64,000 nucleotides of DNA, taken from positions 1 through 64,000 of the forward strand of contig NZ_JAJCTH010000022.1 of the NCBI RefSeq assembly GCF_020594515.1, read 5' to 3'. The notes under the pieces are model-generated. The model did not search any database, was not told where the DNA came from, and was given only the letters and a program-made list of their open reading frames with translations. Shown here piece after piece: positions 47,421 through 55,988 of the stretch. The stretch is from Rhodoferax sp. U2-2l (GTDB lineage: Bacteria; Pseudomonadota; Gammaproteobacteria; Burkholderiales; Burkholderiaceae_C). The position numbers and the translations under genes are program-made. How positions within the stretch are numbered: the first letter of the stretch is position 1; every line of letters begins with the position of its first letter.

Positions 47421-48203
47421 CTAGCGGCGTCGGGCCGCCTTGGGTGCTGCGGTGGCTGCTTTTTTGGTCGCCGTTTTGGCCGCGGTTTTGGCCGAAGGTT
47501 GGGCGGCAGTGGGGGTCAGTGCACTTCTGGACGCACTTTTTTTGGCTGCGGCCCGCGGCGCGGGAGCCGCTTTGCCCGCTGGCTTGGCCAGGCCCTTGGC
47601 TGCCCCTGCGGCAGCCCCTTTGAGCATATTCTTGCCCATGTCCATGGCGCTGACCTTGCCAGCCTCGGCCATGGCGCTGGCGGCAATCGACTGGAACTGG
47701 TGGGTGAGCGATGTCCACAGCTGCATCGGGTCGGCCATGCCTGCCACGGCTGCCGCGGCGGCGGGCTTGGCCACGTCGGTGACGCTTTTGGCGATCTCTT
47801 CGGTTTTGCCAGCGACGTCACTCACCGTCTGCACCGCAGCGGCGGCGGTGTCGGAGACTTTTTGCATGCTGGACGCCACGGTATCGGCGGCCTTGAGTTT
47901 GAAGGCGTTGGCCATGTCGGTCATGCTGAAGTTCATGCCCTTCAGGGTGGCCAGGGTCATCTTTTGCACTTCCAGCGCCTGCACGGTGGCGGCCAGCGCG
48001 CGCGAATTCTGGTCCAGCCAGAAGTGCACCGCCTTGAGTTCGGAGATACGTTTATCCAGCTCCTCCACACTGAGGGTGGGCGCAATCCAGTTGGCCATGT
48101 TGGGCATCTGCGGGATGGCCTGCGAGGTGCTCTTGGCCAGGTTCTGCAAAAAGTCAAAGCCCGGTACAAACTGGGCAAAACCGGCGCTGGATGTGTCGCT
48201 CAT
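47421..48203 (-). CDS. phaM: PhaM-like polyhydroxyalkanoate granule protein
   Basis: A 260-residue protein. The N-terminal segment (FAQFVPGFDFLQNLAKSTSQ and WIAPTLSVEELDKRISELKA) matches PhaM of Ralstonia, which activates PHB synthase and tethers granules to the nucleoid. A helical phasin-like middle (about 85-185) follows. The last 60 residues are a Lys/Ala/Pro-rich, histone-like tail (KTAAKTATKKAATAAPKAA) that would bind DNA. CAGGAGA precedes the ATG at 48203. No phaC, phaA or phaB is in the window. Confidence 0.82.
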   Translation of the reverse strand: MSDTSSAGFAQFVPGFDFLQNLAKSTSQAIPQMPNMANWIAPTLSVEELDKRISELKAVHFWLDQNSRALAATVQALEVQKMTLATLKGMNFSMTDMANAFKLKAADTVASSMQKVSDTAAAAVQTVSDVAGKTEEIAKSVTDVAKPAAAAAVAGMADPMQLWTSLTHQFQSIAASAMAEAGKVSAMDMGKNMLKGAAAGAAKGLAKPAGKAAPAPRAAAKKSASRSALTPTAAQPSAKTAAKTATKKAATAAPKAARRR

Positions 48204-48321
48204 GAAGGTCTCCTGTGGGTGTGGCTGGAAGAACCAGCAGCTTACCCCAACGCGCCACGCACTGTGCGTCGATTCACGCCCTGATCGAGCGAAGTTTGCG
48301 CGGTGCCACCATGACGCCGGT

Positions 48322-49083
48322 TCAGGCCACCATCCCGGCGTGGTATCTGGCAAAAAACTGTTGGGTGGCAGCGTGTTGCGGGCGGTCGATGACCTCGGCG
48401 GCGGGGCCACTTTCCAGCACCACGCCGTCGCGCATGAAAACCACCTGGTCCGCCACCTCGCGGGCAAACGACATCTCGTGGGTGACCAGGATCATGGTCA
48501 TGCCATCAAGCGCCAGGTCGCGGATCACGCCCAGCACCTCACCCACCAGCTCGGGGTCCAGCGCCGAGGTGACTTCGTCAAACAGCATCACCTGTGGCTG
48601 CATGGCCAGCGCCCGGGCAATGGCCACGCGCTGCTTTTGCCCGCCCGAGAGCTGCGCCGGGTGTTGCTCGGCCTTGTCCTGCAAGCCCACTTTGGCCAGC
48701 AGCGCCAGGGCCTGTTCGCGCGCTTGCGCCTTGGGGGTGCGCAGCACGGTGAGCGGGCCTTCCATCACGTTTTGCAGCGCCGTCATGTGCGGGAACAGGT
48801 TGAAATGCTGGAACACCATGCCGGTGTTGGCCCGAAAACGCGCCAGCGCGCGGTCGCCTGGCAGGCGCGTGGCGTCGCCCGAATACGTCATCTCGTGGGT
48901 GCCGACGCGGATGCTGCCCTTGTCGGGAAGGGTCAGCAGGTTCACACAGCGCAGCAGCGTGGACTTGCCCGAGCCCGACGGCCCCAGCAGCGCCACCACC
49001 GCGCCTTTGTCGATGTGCATGTGGATGTCTTTGAGGACGACATGGTCGCCAAAGCTTTTTTGGAGTCCCTGGATGTCGATCAT
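48322..49083 (-). CDS. polar amino-acid ABC transporter ATP-binding protein
   Basis: A 253-residue GlnQ/HisP-type ATPase: Walker A GPSGSGKST (about 32-40), Q-loop FQHFNLFPHMT, signature LSGGQKQRVAIARAL, Walker B VMLFDEVTSALDPE and H-loop THEM. The start at 49083 is the family's usual MIDIQGL start; an in-frame ATG at 49107 is possible. It is the last gene of the set that pairs this importer with the three-subunit oxidase upstream. Confidence 0.9.
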   Translation of the reverse strand: MIDIQGLQKSFGDHVVLKDIHMHIDKGAVVALLGPSGSGKSTLLRCVNLLTLPDKGSIRVGTHEMTYSGDATRLPGDRALARFRANTGMVFQHFNLFPHMTALQNVMEGPLTVLRTPKAQAREQALALLAKVGLQDKAEQHPAQLSGGQKQRVAIARALAMQPQVMLFDEVTSALDPELVGEVLGVIRDLALDGMTMILVTHEMSFAREVADQVVFMRDGVVLESGPAAEVIDRPQHAATQQFFARYHAGMVA

Positions 49084-49118
49084 GGCTTTGCGTCTCGCGT
49101 GCTTCATTGTCTGGCTTG

Positions 49119-49781
49119 CTACTCGGCGCGTCGGGATTCAAGACGCCGCACCAGCTTGCTGGCGGGCAACAGAATGGCGATGTACATCAGCGCGATCAGC
49201 GTGTAGGCCTCCAGCGGGCGGTAGGTTTCATGCGCCACTGCCTGGCCTTGGTAGACCAGATCCGGCAGCGCCAGCACCGACAGCAGCGAGGTGTTTTTCA
49301 GCTGCATGATGGACTGGTTCATCAACGGCGGCGTCATGCGGCGCAGCGCTTGCGGCAACACCACCCGGCGCATCACCTGAAAGCGCGTCATGCCCAGGGC
49401 CCGTGCGGCGTCGCTTTGGCCGGGGTCAATTGAGACAATGCCGCCGCGGATGATCTCGGCATAAAACGCCCCGCCATACAGCGACAAGGCCAGCACCGCG
49501 GCCACCGAGGCCGTCATCGTCACGCCGATGAGCACCGGCAGCGCGTAGTAAAACCAGATGATCAGCACCAGCACCGGCGTGGCGCGAAACAGCTCCACGT
49601 ACCACTTCAACGGCAAGTGGATCAGCCGCGATTTGGTCAGCCCGCCGATACCGGCCACCAGACCCACGGCCAAGCCCAGCACGATGCACAGCAGGCTGTA
49701 GCCCACCGTGACCATCAAGCCATTGGCAAACAGCTGGCGGTATTGCCAGAGATAAGCAAAATTCCACTCGTACACGCCCAT
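49119..49781 (-). CDS. polar amino-acid ABC transporter permease
   Basis: A 220-residue HisM/GlnP-type inner-membrane permease with five hydrophobic helices. It has the EAA loop (SDAARALGMTRFQVMRRVVL) and the conserved ELFRATPVLVLIIWFYYALP segment. A GTG at 49775, preceded by GAGGA with 6 bases spacing, is a better start than the ATG at 49781, which abuts that same GAGGA. Only one permease gene is present, so it probably works as a homodimer. Confidence 0.9.
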   Translation of the reverse strand: MGVYEWNFAYLWQYRQLFANGLMVTVGYSLLCIVLGLAVGLVAGIGGLTKSRLIHLPLKWYVELFRATPVLVLIIWFYYALPVLIGVTMTASVAAVLALSLYGGAFYAEIIRGGIVSIDPGQSDAARALGMTRFQVMRRVVLPQALRRMTPPLMNQSIMQLKNTSLLSVLALPDLVYQGQAVAHETYRPLEAYTLIALMYIAILLPASKLVRRLESRRAE

Positions 49782-49824
49782 TCCTCGCTTCAGTGCTGTG
49801 TCAACGCCGCATCAACGTGGTGCA

Positions 49825-50670
49825 TCAAAAACTCACGTTGGCCGGGATTTCTTCGCGCTTGATGTTCATGAGTTTGTCCAGGTTGCCCAGCACGATCGGG
49901 TTGATGGCGTCGGTGCGGCGCAGTTCGGCGATCCACTCATCCACGTAGGCGCGCCAGCGCTGGTCAGGCTCCAAACGCAGCCCGGCGTTGGTGGACGTGC
50001 CTTTGATGGGCTGGGGCACCACCACCTGGCCGATCCCCGGGTTCTTTTTGACGATGCCAGCCGAGAGCGTCACCACCAGCGGCTGCACATCGGCGCGGCC
50101 GGTCTGCACCGCCAGCGTGGCGTCTGCCGACTTGTCAAAGCGCAAAATCTTCGCTTTGCTGTACATGGCGGTCACCAGGTTGTCGTAGGACGACCCCACA
50201 TCCACCGCGATGGTCACCTCCGGCGTGTCCATCTCTTCCCAGGTCTTGGGGGTGTAGCTCTTTTTGGCGATCAGGCTGTAGGCGTTGTTGTACAGCGGTT
50301 GTGAGAAAGCAATGACTTTCTCGCGCTGCGGCGTCGGGTTCAGACCAAAAAAGATGTCGATCTTGTTGGACTGCAAGTCCAGCACCGCATTGCCCCAGGT
50401 GGTCTCGGAAATCACCAGCCTGGCACCCAGTTTGGTCGCCAGGTTGTTGGCCAGGTCGATCATGATGCCGCTCCACTGCCCGGAGGCCAGGTCTTTGTGG
50501 TAGTTCGGCGCGCCCCCGGCCACCGCGGCGATGCGCAGGGTTTTGGTGCTGGCGATGCGGTCCCAGGTGGCCATGTCGGCCGTGCCTTGCGCCCAGGCGG
50601 GCGCGCCGCACACGGCAGCAGCCAGGGCGACGGCGCCCAGAACGACGCGGCGGCGTGGATGTGTCTTCAT
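49825..50670 (-). CDS. amino-acid ABC transporter substrate-binding protein
   Basis: A 281-residue periplasmic binding protein of the polar amino-acid (SBP_bac_3) family. The signal peptide (RRRVVLGAVALAAAVCG, cleaved near AWAQ) follows MKTHP, and AAGGAGAG precedes that start. The mature chain shows KTLRIAAVAGGAPNYHKDLA and LQSNKIDIFFGLNPTPQREK. The ligand is unknown. Its operon position next to an amine-oxidising dehydrogenase suggests an amino acid or an opine-like derivative. Confidence 0.88.
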   Translation of the reverse strand: MKTHPRRRVVLGAVALAAAVCGAPAWAQGTADMATWDRIASTKTLRIAAVAGGAPNYHKDLASGQWSGIMIDLANNLATKLGARLVISETTWGNAVLDLQSNKIDIFFGLNPTPQREKVIAFSQPLYNNAYSLIAKKSYTPKTWEEMDTPEVTIAVDVGSSYDNLVTAMYSKAKILRFDKSADATLAVQTGRADVQPLVVTLSAGIVKKNPGIGQVVVPQPIKGTSTNAGLRLEPDQRWRAYVDEWIAELRRTDAINPIVLGNLDKLMNIKREEIPANVSF

Positions 50671-50710
50671 CAGTCTCTCCTTCTCAAAAAAGGCACCTTG
50701 ATGCCGGGGG

Positions 50711-52042
50711 TTAACTTGAAACAACGTCGTCATCCGCGTACGCGGCCAGCGCCGTCAACGCCACCGGGCGCAGCGGCCAGCGCGGCGTGTCACCGTGCAG
50801 CGCACCCGGATCGAACACCACGCCATGCTCACGCGCCAGGGCGCTGACCGCGCCAGCGCAGTAACGGCCCTGGCAGGCGCCCATGCCAAAACGGCCCACC
50901 AGACGCAGCTCACGCGCCGAGCCTGCCGTCTGCAGGCGGTCAAAGTCAGCGCGTTGCAAACCCTCGCAGCGGCACACCACGGTGTTGGCGGTGGGCATGT
51001 TGGACGGCGCCTGAAACAGCTCGGCCAGCGCGCTTTGCGTGCGCCGTGCGGTCGCGATGGCCTGGTCCAGCCGCAGGTCATCCGCCAGCGCGTGGCCCAA
51101 ATAACGCAGCACCTGCTGCGCCGCTTTTCTGCCGTCGTCCACCGCGGCGCCAGCGCCCAGCACCTCGCGGCAATCCCCGGCAAACACGATGCAGGCCGCG
51201 TCAGTCTGCCCAGCTGCGGGCAAACCGGTGGTGTTGGGGCGCAGCCCGTCATGCAAGCCCAGATGCTGCACCTGGAACTGGCGGCGCAAACCGCTGTGGT
51301 GTTGCCCGGTCACCCACAGACCGGCGCCTTTGGCCTGCACCGAGGCCACCTGCCAGCCCATCAAATACGGCACGCGGGCACGCCACAGCTCCCGGGCGTA
51401 CAGCGCGGCCTCCTGCAATTGGGGCCAGCTGCGCAGCGCCTGCACCACCGCGCGCCCCTGCCACCACATCGACGCCAGGGGCTGGGCGTGCTCCAGCACC
51501 GCCTGCGGCGGGTTCCCCGCCGCAGCCAGCTGCGCGGCCAGCGCCAGCAGCAGCGGGCCGCTGCCCGCCAGCAGAATCGGGCCGGTGGGCGTCCGGCCGG
51601 TTTCCTTGAACTGCACCTGCAAACCACCCACCGTCACCACGCCGGGCAGCTCCCAGCCCTCACGTGGGTTCACCTGCTCGACCGAGCCCACGGCCAGAAT
51701 CACAGCCTTGGGGCGAACACTTTGCACCCGCCCCAGCCGCCGGTTGTCGATCAAAAACCGCCCATCGCGGTCCACGCCCAGCAGCACCGATTGCATCCAA
51801 CGCGTGACCCGCTCGCCAGCGTCCGTCAGGCCTTGCATCAGCCCGTCCCGCCTGCGGCGGTGGTGCTCGGGCATCACCAACGTGACGCTGCCGGTGCCGG
51901 CATGACGCCGGTAAATGGCGCCGCCCACCTGGTCACGCTGCTCCACCAGCAGGCTGGTCACGCCATGGCTGGCCAATTCAACCGATGCGGCCAGACCCGC
52001 GGGCCCGGCGCCGACGATCAGCACCTCCGGCTGGGTGGTCAT
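50711..52042 (-). CDS. FAD/NAD-binding oxidoreductase, HcnB/opine oxidase subunit A-like
   Basis: A 443-residue flavoprotein. The Rossmann FAD motif is VLIVGAGPAGLAASVEL (7-23), and a second nucleotide site is ILLAGSGPLLLALAAQL (about 155). A C-terminal BFD-like [2Fe-2S] domain carries CRC (about 358) and the GMGACQGRYC segment (about 392-401), giving four cysteines. This architecture is that of HcnB and of opine/D-hydroxyproline dehydrogenase alpha-type subunits. The ATG at 52042 overlaps the ferredoxin-like gene's stop (ATGA). It is one of three oxidase subunits in the operon. Confidence 0.87.
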   Translation of the reverse strand: MTTQPEVLIVGAGPAGLAASVELASHGVTSLLVEQRDQVGGAIYRRHAGTGSVTLVMPEHHRRRRDGLMQGLTDAGERVTRWMQSVLLGVDRDGRFLIDNRRLGRVQSVRPKAVILAVGSVEQVNPREGWELPGVVTVGGLQVQFKETGRTPTGPILLAGSGPLLLALAAQLAAAGNPPQAVLEHAQPLASMWWQGRAVVQALRSWPQLQEAALYARELWRARVPYLMGWQVASVQAKGAGLWVTGQHHSGLRRQFQVQHLGLHDGLRPNTTGLPAAGQTDAACIVFAGDCREVLGAGAAVDDGRKAAQQVLRYLGHALADDLRLDQAIATARRTQSALAELFQAPSNMPTANTVVCRCEGLQRADFDRLQTAGSARELRLVGRFGMGACQGRYCAGAVSALAREHGVVFDPGALHGDTPRWPLRPVALTALAAYADDDVVSS

Positions 52043-52329
52043 CGGGCGCTCCAGACCACATCGCTGGTGGCAAGCGCGGGCGTCAGGCGCATGCCATCTT
52101 GCGCAGGCGTCAGGCAAGCCTCGACCGGGCTGGCGCCGTCCACACACACCAGACAGGCCTGGCAATTGCCAATGCCGCAGAAATAACGCGCCTGCAAGCC
52201 ACCCACCGCCTCACCCCACTGCCGGATACCACCGCGCGACAAGACCGCCGCGATGGTTTCACCCGGGTGAAACGGCACGGGCAACTGGTTCCAGTACAGC
52301 GTGTGGGATGTGGGGGCTGGCATGTTCAT
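52039..52329 (-). CDS. small [2Fe-2S] ferredoxin-like subunit (HcnA-like)
   Basis: A 96-residue protein with the Fer2_4 pattern: CGIGNCQACLVCVDG supplies C-x4-C-x2-C-x2-C-like cysteines at about 51-59, and a further Cys lies at about 72 (VEACLTP). The N-terminal strand LYWNQLPVPFHPGETIAAVL is typical of HcnA and opine-oxidase gamma subunits. It should pass electrons from the amine-oxidising flavoprotein to the BFD-containing subunit encoded next. Confidence 0.86.
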   Translation of the reverse strand: MNMPAPTSHTLYWNQLPVPFHPGETIAAVLSRGGIRQWGEAVGGLQARYFCGIGNCQACLVCVDGASPVEACLTPAQDGMRLTPALATSDVVWSAR

Positions 52330-52396
52330 TTGGACAAATCTATTTGCAAGGATAACAGCATGCCGTCACCCGTCAACCGGGCGGCTTTAGCAGGCA

Positions 52397-53578
52397 TCAG
52401 AGCGGGTCAGACAGCGGCAAGTCGCCAAAACGCGCTGGGTCCAGCACCGACACATCCACTTTGGCAGGCAACCCCAGCACCATGTCGGCCACCGCCGAGC
52501 CCACCACTGGCGCCAGGCAGATGCCGTCGCCTTCCATGCCGGTAGCGATGAACAGGCCAGGCAACGTCGGGTGCCGCCCGACGATCGGCAGGCCATCCTG
52601 GGTGCCGATGCGGATCCCGGCAAAGGTGCGGATCACCCGCCGCTGGGCCAGCGCCGGCACCACGGCAAGCGCCTCGCGCAGCAGGGTGGACACGGTGTGG
52701 ATGTCGGTCTGGCGGTCGGCAAAACCGGTTTCGCGGCTGCTGCCAATCAAAAACTGGCCGGTGACCAGCGGGTCGATCACCAGGCTGGCGCTGCTTTGGC
52801 TCAGCACCATACGACGCTTGGCCGCCAGATAACCCGCCGACATCAGCGGCCCTGGCAGGGCGGCCCCCGACAACGAAGCCCGGTCGGTGACGATGAGCTG
52901 CCCCTTGCGCGGGATCAGGATGTTGTCCAGCCCCACCAGCGCCGCCGTGCCCAGGCCAGCGGCCACCACCACCGCATCGGCCACCCAGGGACCGTCCGGC
53001 GTCAAAACCCCCACCACCCGCCCGCCCGACACCACCAGCCGCTGCACCGGCGTGAAGCGGCGCACCGGCGCATTCGCCACCTGCAGCAACCGGTCCACCA
53101 CGCGGTAACCCAGCGCATGGCCGTCGTCGGGCACCTTCATGCCTGCCAGCACATGGCGGCCCAAGCCCGGCACGCGCTGCATCAGCTGCGCATGCGTCAG
53201 CGGCAAAACACGCTCGCCAAGCTCCATCAAATCGGCGCCTTGCTGGGCAATCACGGCCACCTCTTCGTCGGTGCGGGCAAACAGGTAGGTGGGGCGGGCG
53301 TGGTAGATGTCGGTGAGCACGCCGTGCTGCACCAGCTGACGGTAAATGGCGCGCGAGGCGCAGGCCAACTCCATCATCGGACCGGGGCGTTTGCTGGCCA
53401 CCGACACCGCGCCATCCGACGCCCCCGAGGCACCCGCCGCCGGGGTGCTGGTATCCAACACCGTCACGTGGGCTCCGGCACGGCTCAAGAAAAACGCGGT
53501 GGCCGCGCCCACAATGCCCGCGCCGATGACGATGACATGGCGCGCGCCGTGGGAGCGGGAGATTTCAGGGGTAAGCAA
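52397..53578 (-). CDS. FAD-dependent amine/amino-acid oxidoreductase (HcnC/opine oxidase subunit B-like)
   Basis: A 393-residue DAO-family flavoprotein. The FAD motif VIVIGAGIVGAATAFFLSRA is at 15-34, and the C-terminal FATGMEGDGICLAPV-like segment closes the FAD site. This fold oxidises amino-acid C-N bonds: glycine in HcnC, opines in OoxB, D-hydroxyproline in related enzymes. The start is a TTG at 53578 with no good ribosome-binding site, so the true N-terminus is uncertain by a few residues. It is the first gene of the six-gene set with the ferredoxin, FAD/BFD subunit and ABC transporter. Confidence 0.85.
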   Translation of the reverse strand: MLTPEISRSHGARHVIVIGAGIVGAATAFFLSRAGAHVTVLDTSTPAAGASGASDGAVSVASKRPGPMMELACASRAIYRQLVQHGVLTDIYHARPTYLFARTDEEVAVIAQQGADLMELGERVLPLTHAQLMQRVPGLGRHVLAGMKVPDDGHALGYRVVDRLLQVANAPVRRFTPVQRLVVSGGRVVGVLTPDGPWVADAVVVAAGLGTAALVGLDNILIPRKGQLIVTDRASLSGAALPGPLMSAGYLAAKRRMVLSQSSASLVIDPLVTGQFLIGSSRETGFADRQTDIHTVSTLLREALAVVPALAQRRVIRTFAGIRIGTQDGLPIVGRHPTLPGLFIATGMEGDGICLAPVVGSAVADMVLGLPAKVDVSVLDPARFGDLPLSDPL

Positions 53579-53764
53579 GGTACATGGCAGCGTTGACGTG
53601 GGCGAAGCTTAACCGCTTGCGCCTCATCCGGCCCGCCGCCAGGCCGGCCGCTGCCCTGCTATCCTGTGAGCCATGAACCGCCTGTTGATCCCCTTTTTCT
53701 GCGCCCCGTTGCGCCACCCGATCGCGGTCACCGGGCTGGCCGCGCGGGCGGCGGTGCACGCCAC

Positions 53765-54370
53765 ATGAACTACACCTTTGTCTCGGCCACGATCCTGCTG
53801 ATCCTGATCACCGACCCGATCGGCAACATCCCGATCTTTGCCAACGCGCTCCAACACGTGGCGCCCGAACGGCGCGCCCGCGTCATCCTGCGCGAGGTGC
53901 TGATCGCGTTTGTGCTGCTGCTGACCTTCATGTTTGTTGGCGAGAGTTTTTTGCGCGTGATGAACCTGAGCGAACTGTCCTTGCAGATTGGCGGCGGGGT
54001 GATCCTGTTTTTGATAGCGCTGCGGATGATTTTTCCGCCACCCAAGGGCACCGACACCCCAGAGGCGCCAACCGAGCCGCTGATCGTGCCGCTGGCCATT
54101 CCGGCCATTGCCGGGCCGTCAGCGCTGGCCACCGTGCTGCTGCTGGTGTCGCAAGCACCTGAAAAGCGCCTGACCTGGATCGCCGCGCTGTGCGTCACCA
54201 TGACGGTGAGTGCGGTGGTGCTGGTGCTGGCTGAACGCATCCAGCGCGTGGCGGGTGACCGTTTTGTGGTGGCGCTGGAGCGGCTGATGGGTCTGGTGCT
54301 GGTGGCGCTGTCGATCGAGATGATGCTGCGCGGCATCCGCACCTTCGTCCTGCAGTTGGCAAGTGCCTGA
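53765..54370 (+). CDS. marC: MarC-family integral membrane protein
   Basis: A 201-residue protein with six hydrophobic segments. Signatures are SATILLILITDPIGNIPIF at the N-terminus, QIGGGVILFLIALRMIF in the middle and PLAIPAIAGPSALATVLLL in the second half. MarC/YchE/YhgN proteins were once thought to be multidrug exporters; the function is unproven. The ATG at 53765 is the family's start. It diverges from the oxidase operon and is followed 11 bases later by the DUF3108 gene. Confidence 0.87.
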   Translation: MNYTFVSATILLILITDPIGNIPIFANALQHVAPERRARVILREVLIAFVLLLTFMFVGESFLRVMNLSELSLQIGGGVILFLIALRMIFPPPKGTDTPEAPTEPLIVPLAIPAIAGPSALATVLLLVSQAPEKRLTWIAALCVTMTVSAVVLVLAERIQRVAGDRFVVALERLMGLVLVALSIEMMLRGIRTFVLQLASA

Positions 54371-54381
54371 CGGCCCGGACG

Positions 54382-55491
54382 GTGCACACCATGGCCACGC
54401 TGCCAGCCCGCTCGCCACGGCTCCTCTGGCTGGCCCTGGGTGGGCTGGTGCTGACGGCGCATCTGGGGCTGTTGCAGCTGATGCCGGTGCCGATGGCAGC
54501 CACCGATGCCGGTACCCCCACGGCCCTGCGCTTTGCCACCCGCGCCGTCGTCCCCGAACCGGCACCACCATCCCCCCGCCCGGTGGCGATGCCGCCGCCC
54601 CAGGCAGCGCGCAAACCGGTCAGCCGACCACCCCCAGCCATGGCCGCCCCGGCCACCCTCCCCGCAGCCACTGCCCAGTCACCCGAACCACAGCCCCACA
54701 ACCCCGAGCCGCCCCAGTCGCCGCCGCCCGAACCTGCCGCGCCGCCTGAACCGCCCGCCTCGGCGCCTGATCCCCAGACGACCCTGGACACCACAGCTTC
54801 AGCCGCCCCCACCCCCACCCCGGCGCCAGCCGCTTTGCCGCTGCCCTTCCGCGCGGATCGCTTGATCGCCTCGACCCGGCTGATTTACTCGCTGCAAACC
54901 AGCAAATTCCCGTTCCCGGTGCAAGGTGAACTGCTGTGGCTCAACCAGGGCGACACCTACAGCGCACGCCTGTCTTACCGCGCGTTTGGCCTCTCGCGCG
55001 AGCAGACCAGCCGCGGCCACATCACTGCCAGCGGCCTGGCGCCCGAGCGTTTTTCTGACAAATACCGCAGCGAACTGGCGGCGCACTTCAATTACGCTGA
55101 AAACAAAATCAGCTTCAGTGCCAACACGCCCGATGCGGTGCTGCTGCCCGGCGCGCAGGACCGACTGAGTGTGCTGCTGCAGCTGGGCGCCCTGCTGGCC
55201 AGCGCGCCCGAGCGCTACCCGTCTGGCAGCACACTCTCGGTGCCCACCACCGGCCCGCGCGAGGCCGATATCTGGCTGTTCACGCTGGCAGCCATCGAGC
55301 CGCTGGATGTGGCCGGGCGGGCCCTACCTGCCGTGAAGCTGGAGCGTCAGCCACGTCGCCCGTACGACCAAAAGGTGGAGGTCTGGCTGGCGCCCGAGCT
55401 GGGCTACCTGCCTGCGCGCATCCGCATCACCGAGGCCAATGGCGACCACGTGGACCAGGTTTGGGTGGCCACCGAGCCCGCAGGCCCTTGA
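54382..55491 (+). CDS. DUF3108 periplasmic protein with long Pro-rich region
   Basis: A 369-residue protein. A membrane anchor (LLWLALGGLVLTAHLGLLQL, about 14-33) leads into a very Pro/Ala-rich spacer of some 100 residues (about 55-155, TonB-like in composition). The folded DUF3108 domain at about 165-365 follows (YSLQTSKFPFPVQGELLWLN; FSDKYRSELAAHFNYAENKI). The spacer would let the domain reach across the periplasm. The function is unknown. It is found near purN-type or purU-type genes in related bacteria, and here it precedes DUF3567 and purU. Confidence 0.82.
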   Translation: MHTMATLPARSPRLLWLALGGLVLTAHLGLLQLMPVPMAATDAGTPTALRFATRAVVPEPAPPSPRPVAMPPPQAARKPVSRPPPAMAAPATLPAATAQSPEPQPHNPEPPQSPPPEPAAPPEPPASAPDPQTTLDTTASAAPTPTPAPAALPLPFRADRLIASTRLIYSLQTSKFPFPVQGELLWLNQGDTYSARLSYRAFGLSREQTSRGHITASGLAPERFSDKYRSELAAHFNYAENKISFSANTPDAVLLPGAQDRLSVLLQLGALLASAPERYPSGSTLSVPTTGPREADIWLFTLAAIEPLDVAGRALPAVKLERQPRRPYDQKVEVWLAPELGYLPARIRITEANGDHVDQVWVATEPAGP

Positions 55492-55547
55492 AATTGGCGC
55501 TTTGGCACCCAACTGCACGGTCAATATCAATCAAGCATAATTTGTTC

Positions 55548-55856
55548 ATGCACACCCTTTACGACTCTGACACCTACTCTGTGACACACATGCTGGCCAA
55601 TGCCGTGGCAGCCGATGTGCCTGCGGACACGCTGAAAGAAGGCGAGCAGTTGCTGATCGTGCCGCGCCTGGCGCGCCACGGGTTTGAGATTGTGGACAAA
55701 CGCAGCGGCAAAGAGGTGTACCTGGATGGCTCTTGGGCCGAACTGTTCCAGCAGCAGATCACCGCCTGGCAAGCCAAAACGCCCACCCAGGAAGAAGTGG
55801 AAGACAAGCTGGAGCAATACGCCGAGCTGGCGCAAAATCCGGTCGTGCTGCACTGA
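55548..55856 (+). CDS. DUF3567 small protein
   Basis: A 102-residue acidic cytoplasmic protein beginning MHTLYDSDTYSVTHMLANAV, with the conserved HGFEIVDKRSGKEVYLDGSW and AELFQQQITAW core and a C-terminal helical EEVEDKLEQYAEL. It is a lineage-restricted family of Burkholderiales with no known function. The ATG at 55548 gives the usual length. It sits between DUF3108 and purU. Confidence 0.85.
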   Translation: MHTLYDSDTYSVTHMLANAVAADVPADTLKEGEQLLIVPRLARHGFEIVDKRSGKEVYLDGSWAELFQQQITAWQAKTPTQEEVEDKLEQYAELAQNPVVLH

Positions 55857-55988
55857 TCGCTCATACCGCAGCGTGAAATGGTGAGGGTGCGGCGACAGGC
55901 CCCGCACCAGTCCTGCCCCCGGCACGGTAGTGATCTCCAGCCAAACCGTCTCCACCTGGCGAAAATTGGCCTGCGACAATACGGCCCC

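Noticed and set aside
47440..49206. A 588-codon plus-strand open frame
   Set aside because: It lies antisense to phaM and the amino-acid ABC ATPase, which have clear domains and ribosome-binding sites; it is a GC-rich shadow frame.
50795..52186. A 463-codon plus-strand open frame
   Set aside because: Antisense to the FAD/BFD oxidoreductase gene; no recognisable domain.
48322..53578. Cluster considered as a true hcnABC cyanide synthase operon
   Set aside because: Gene order differs and a dedicated amino-acid importer follows, so a broader amine/opine-oxidase reading was kept.
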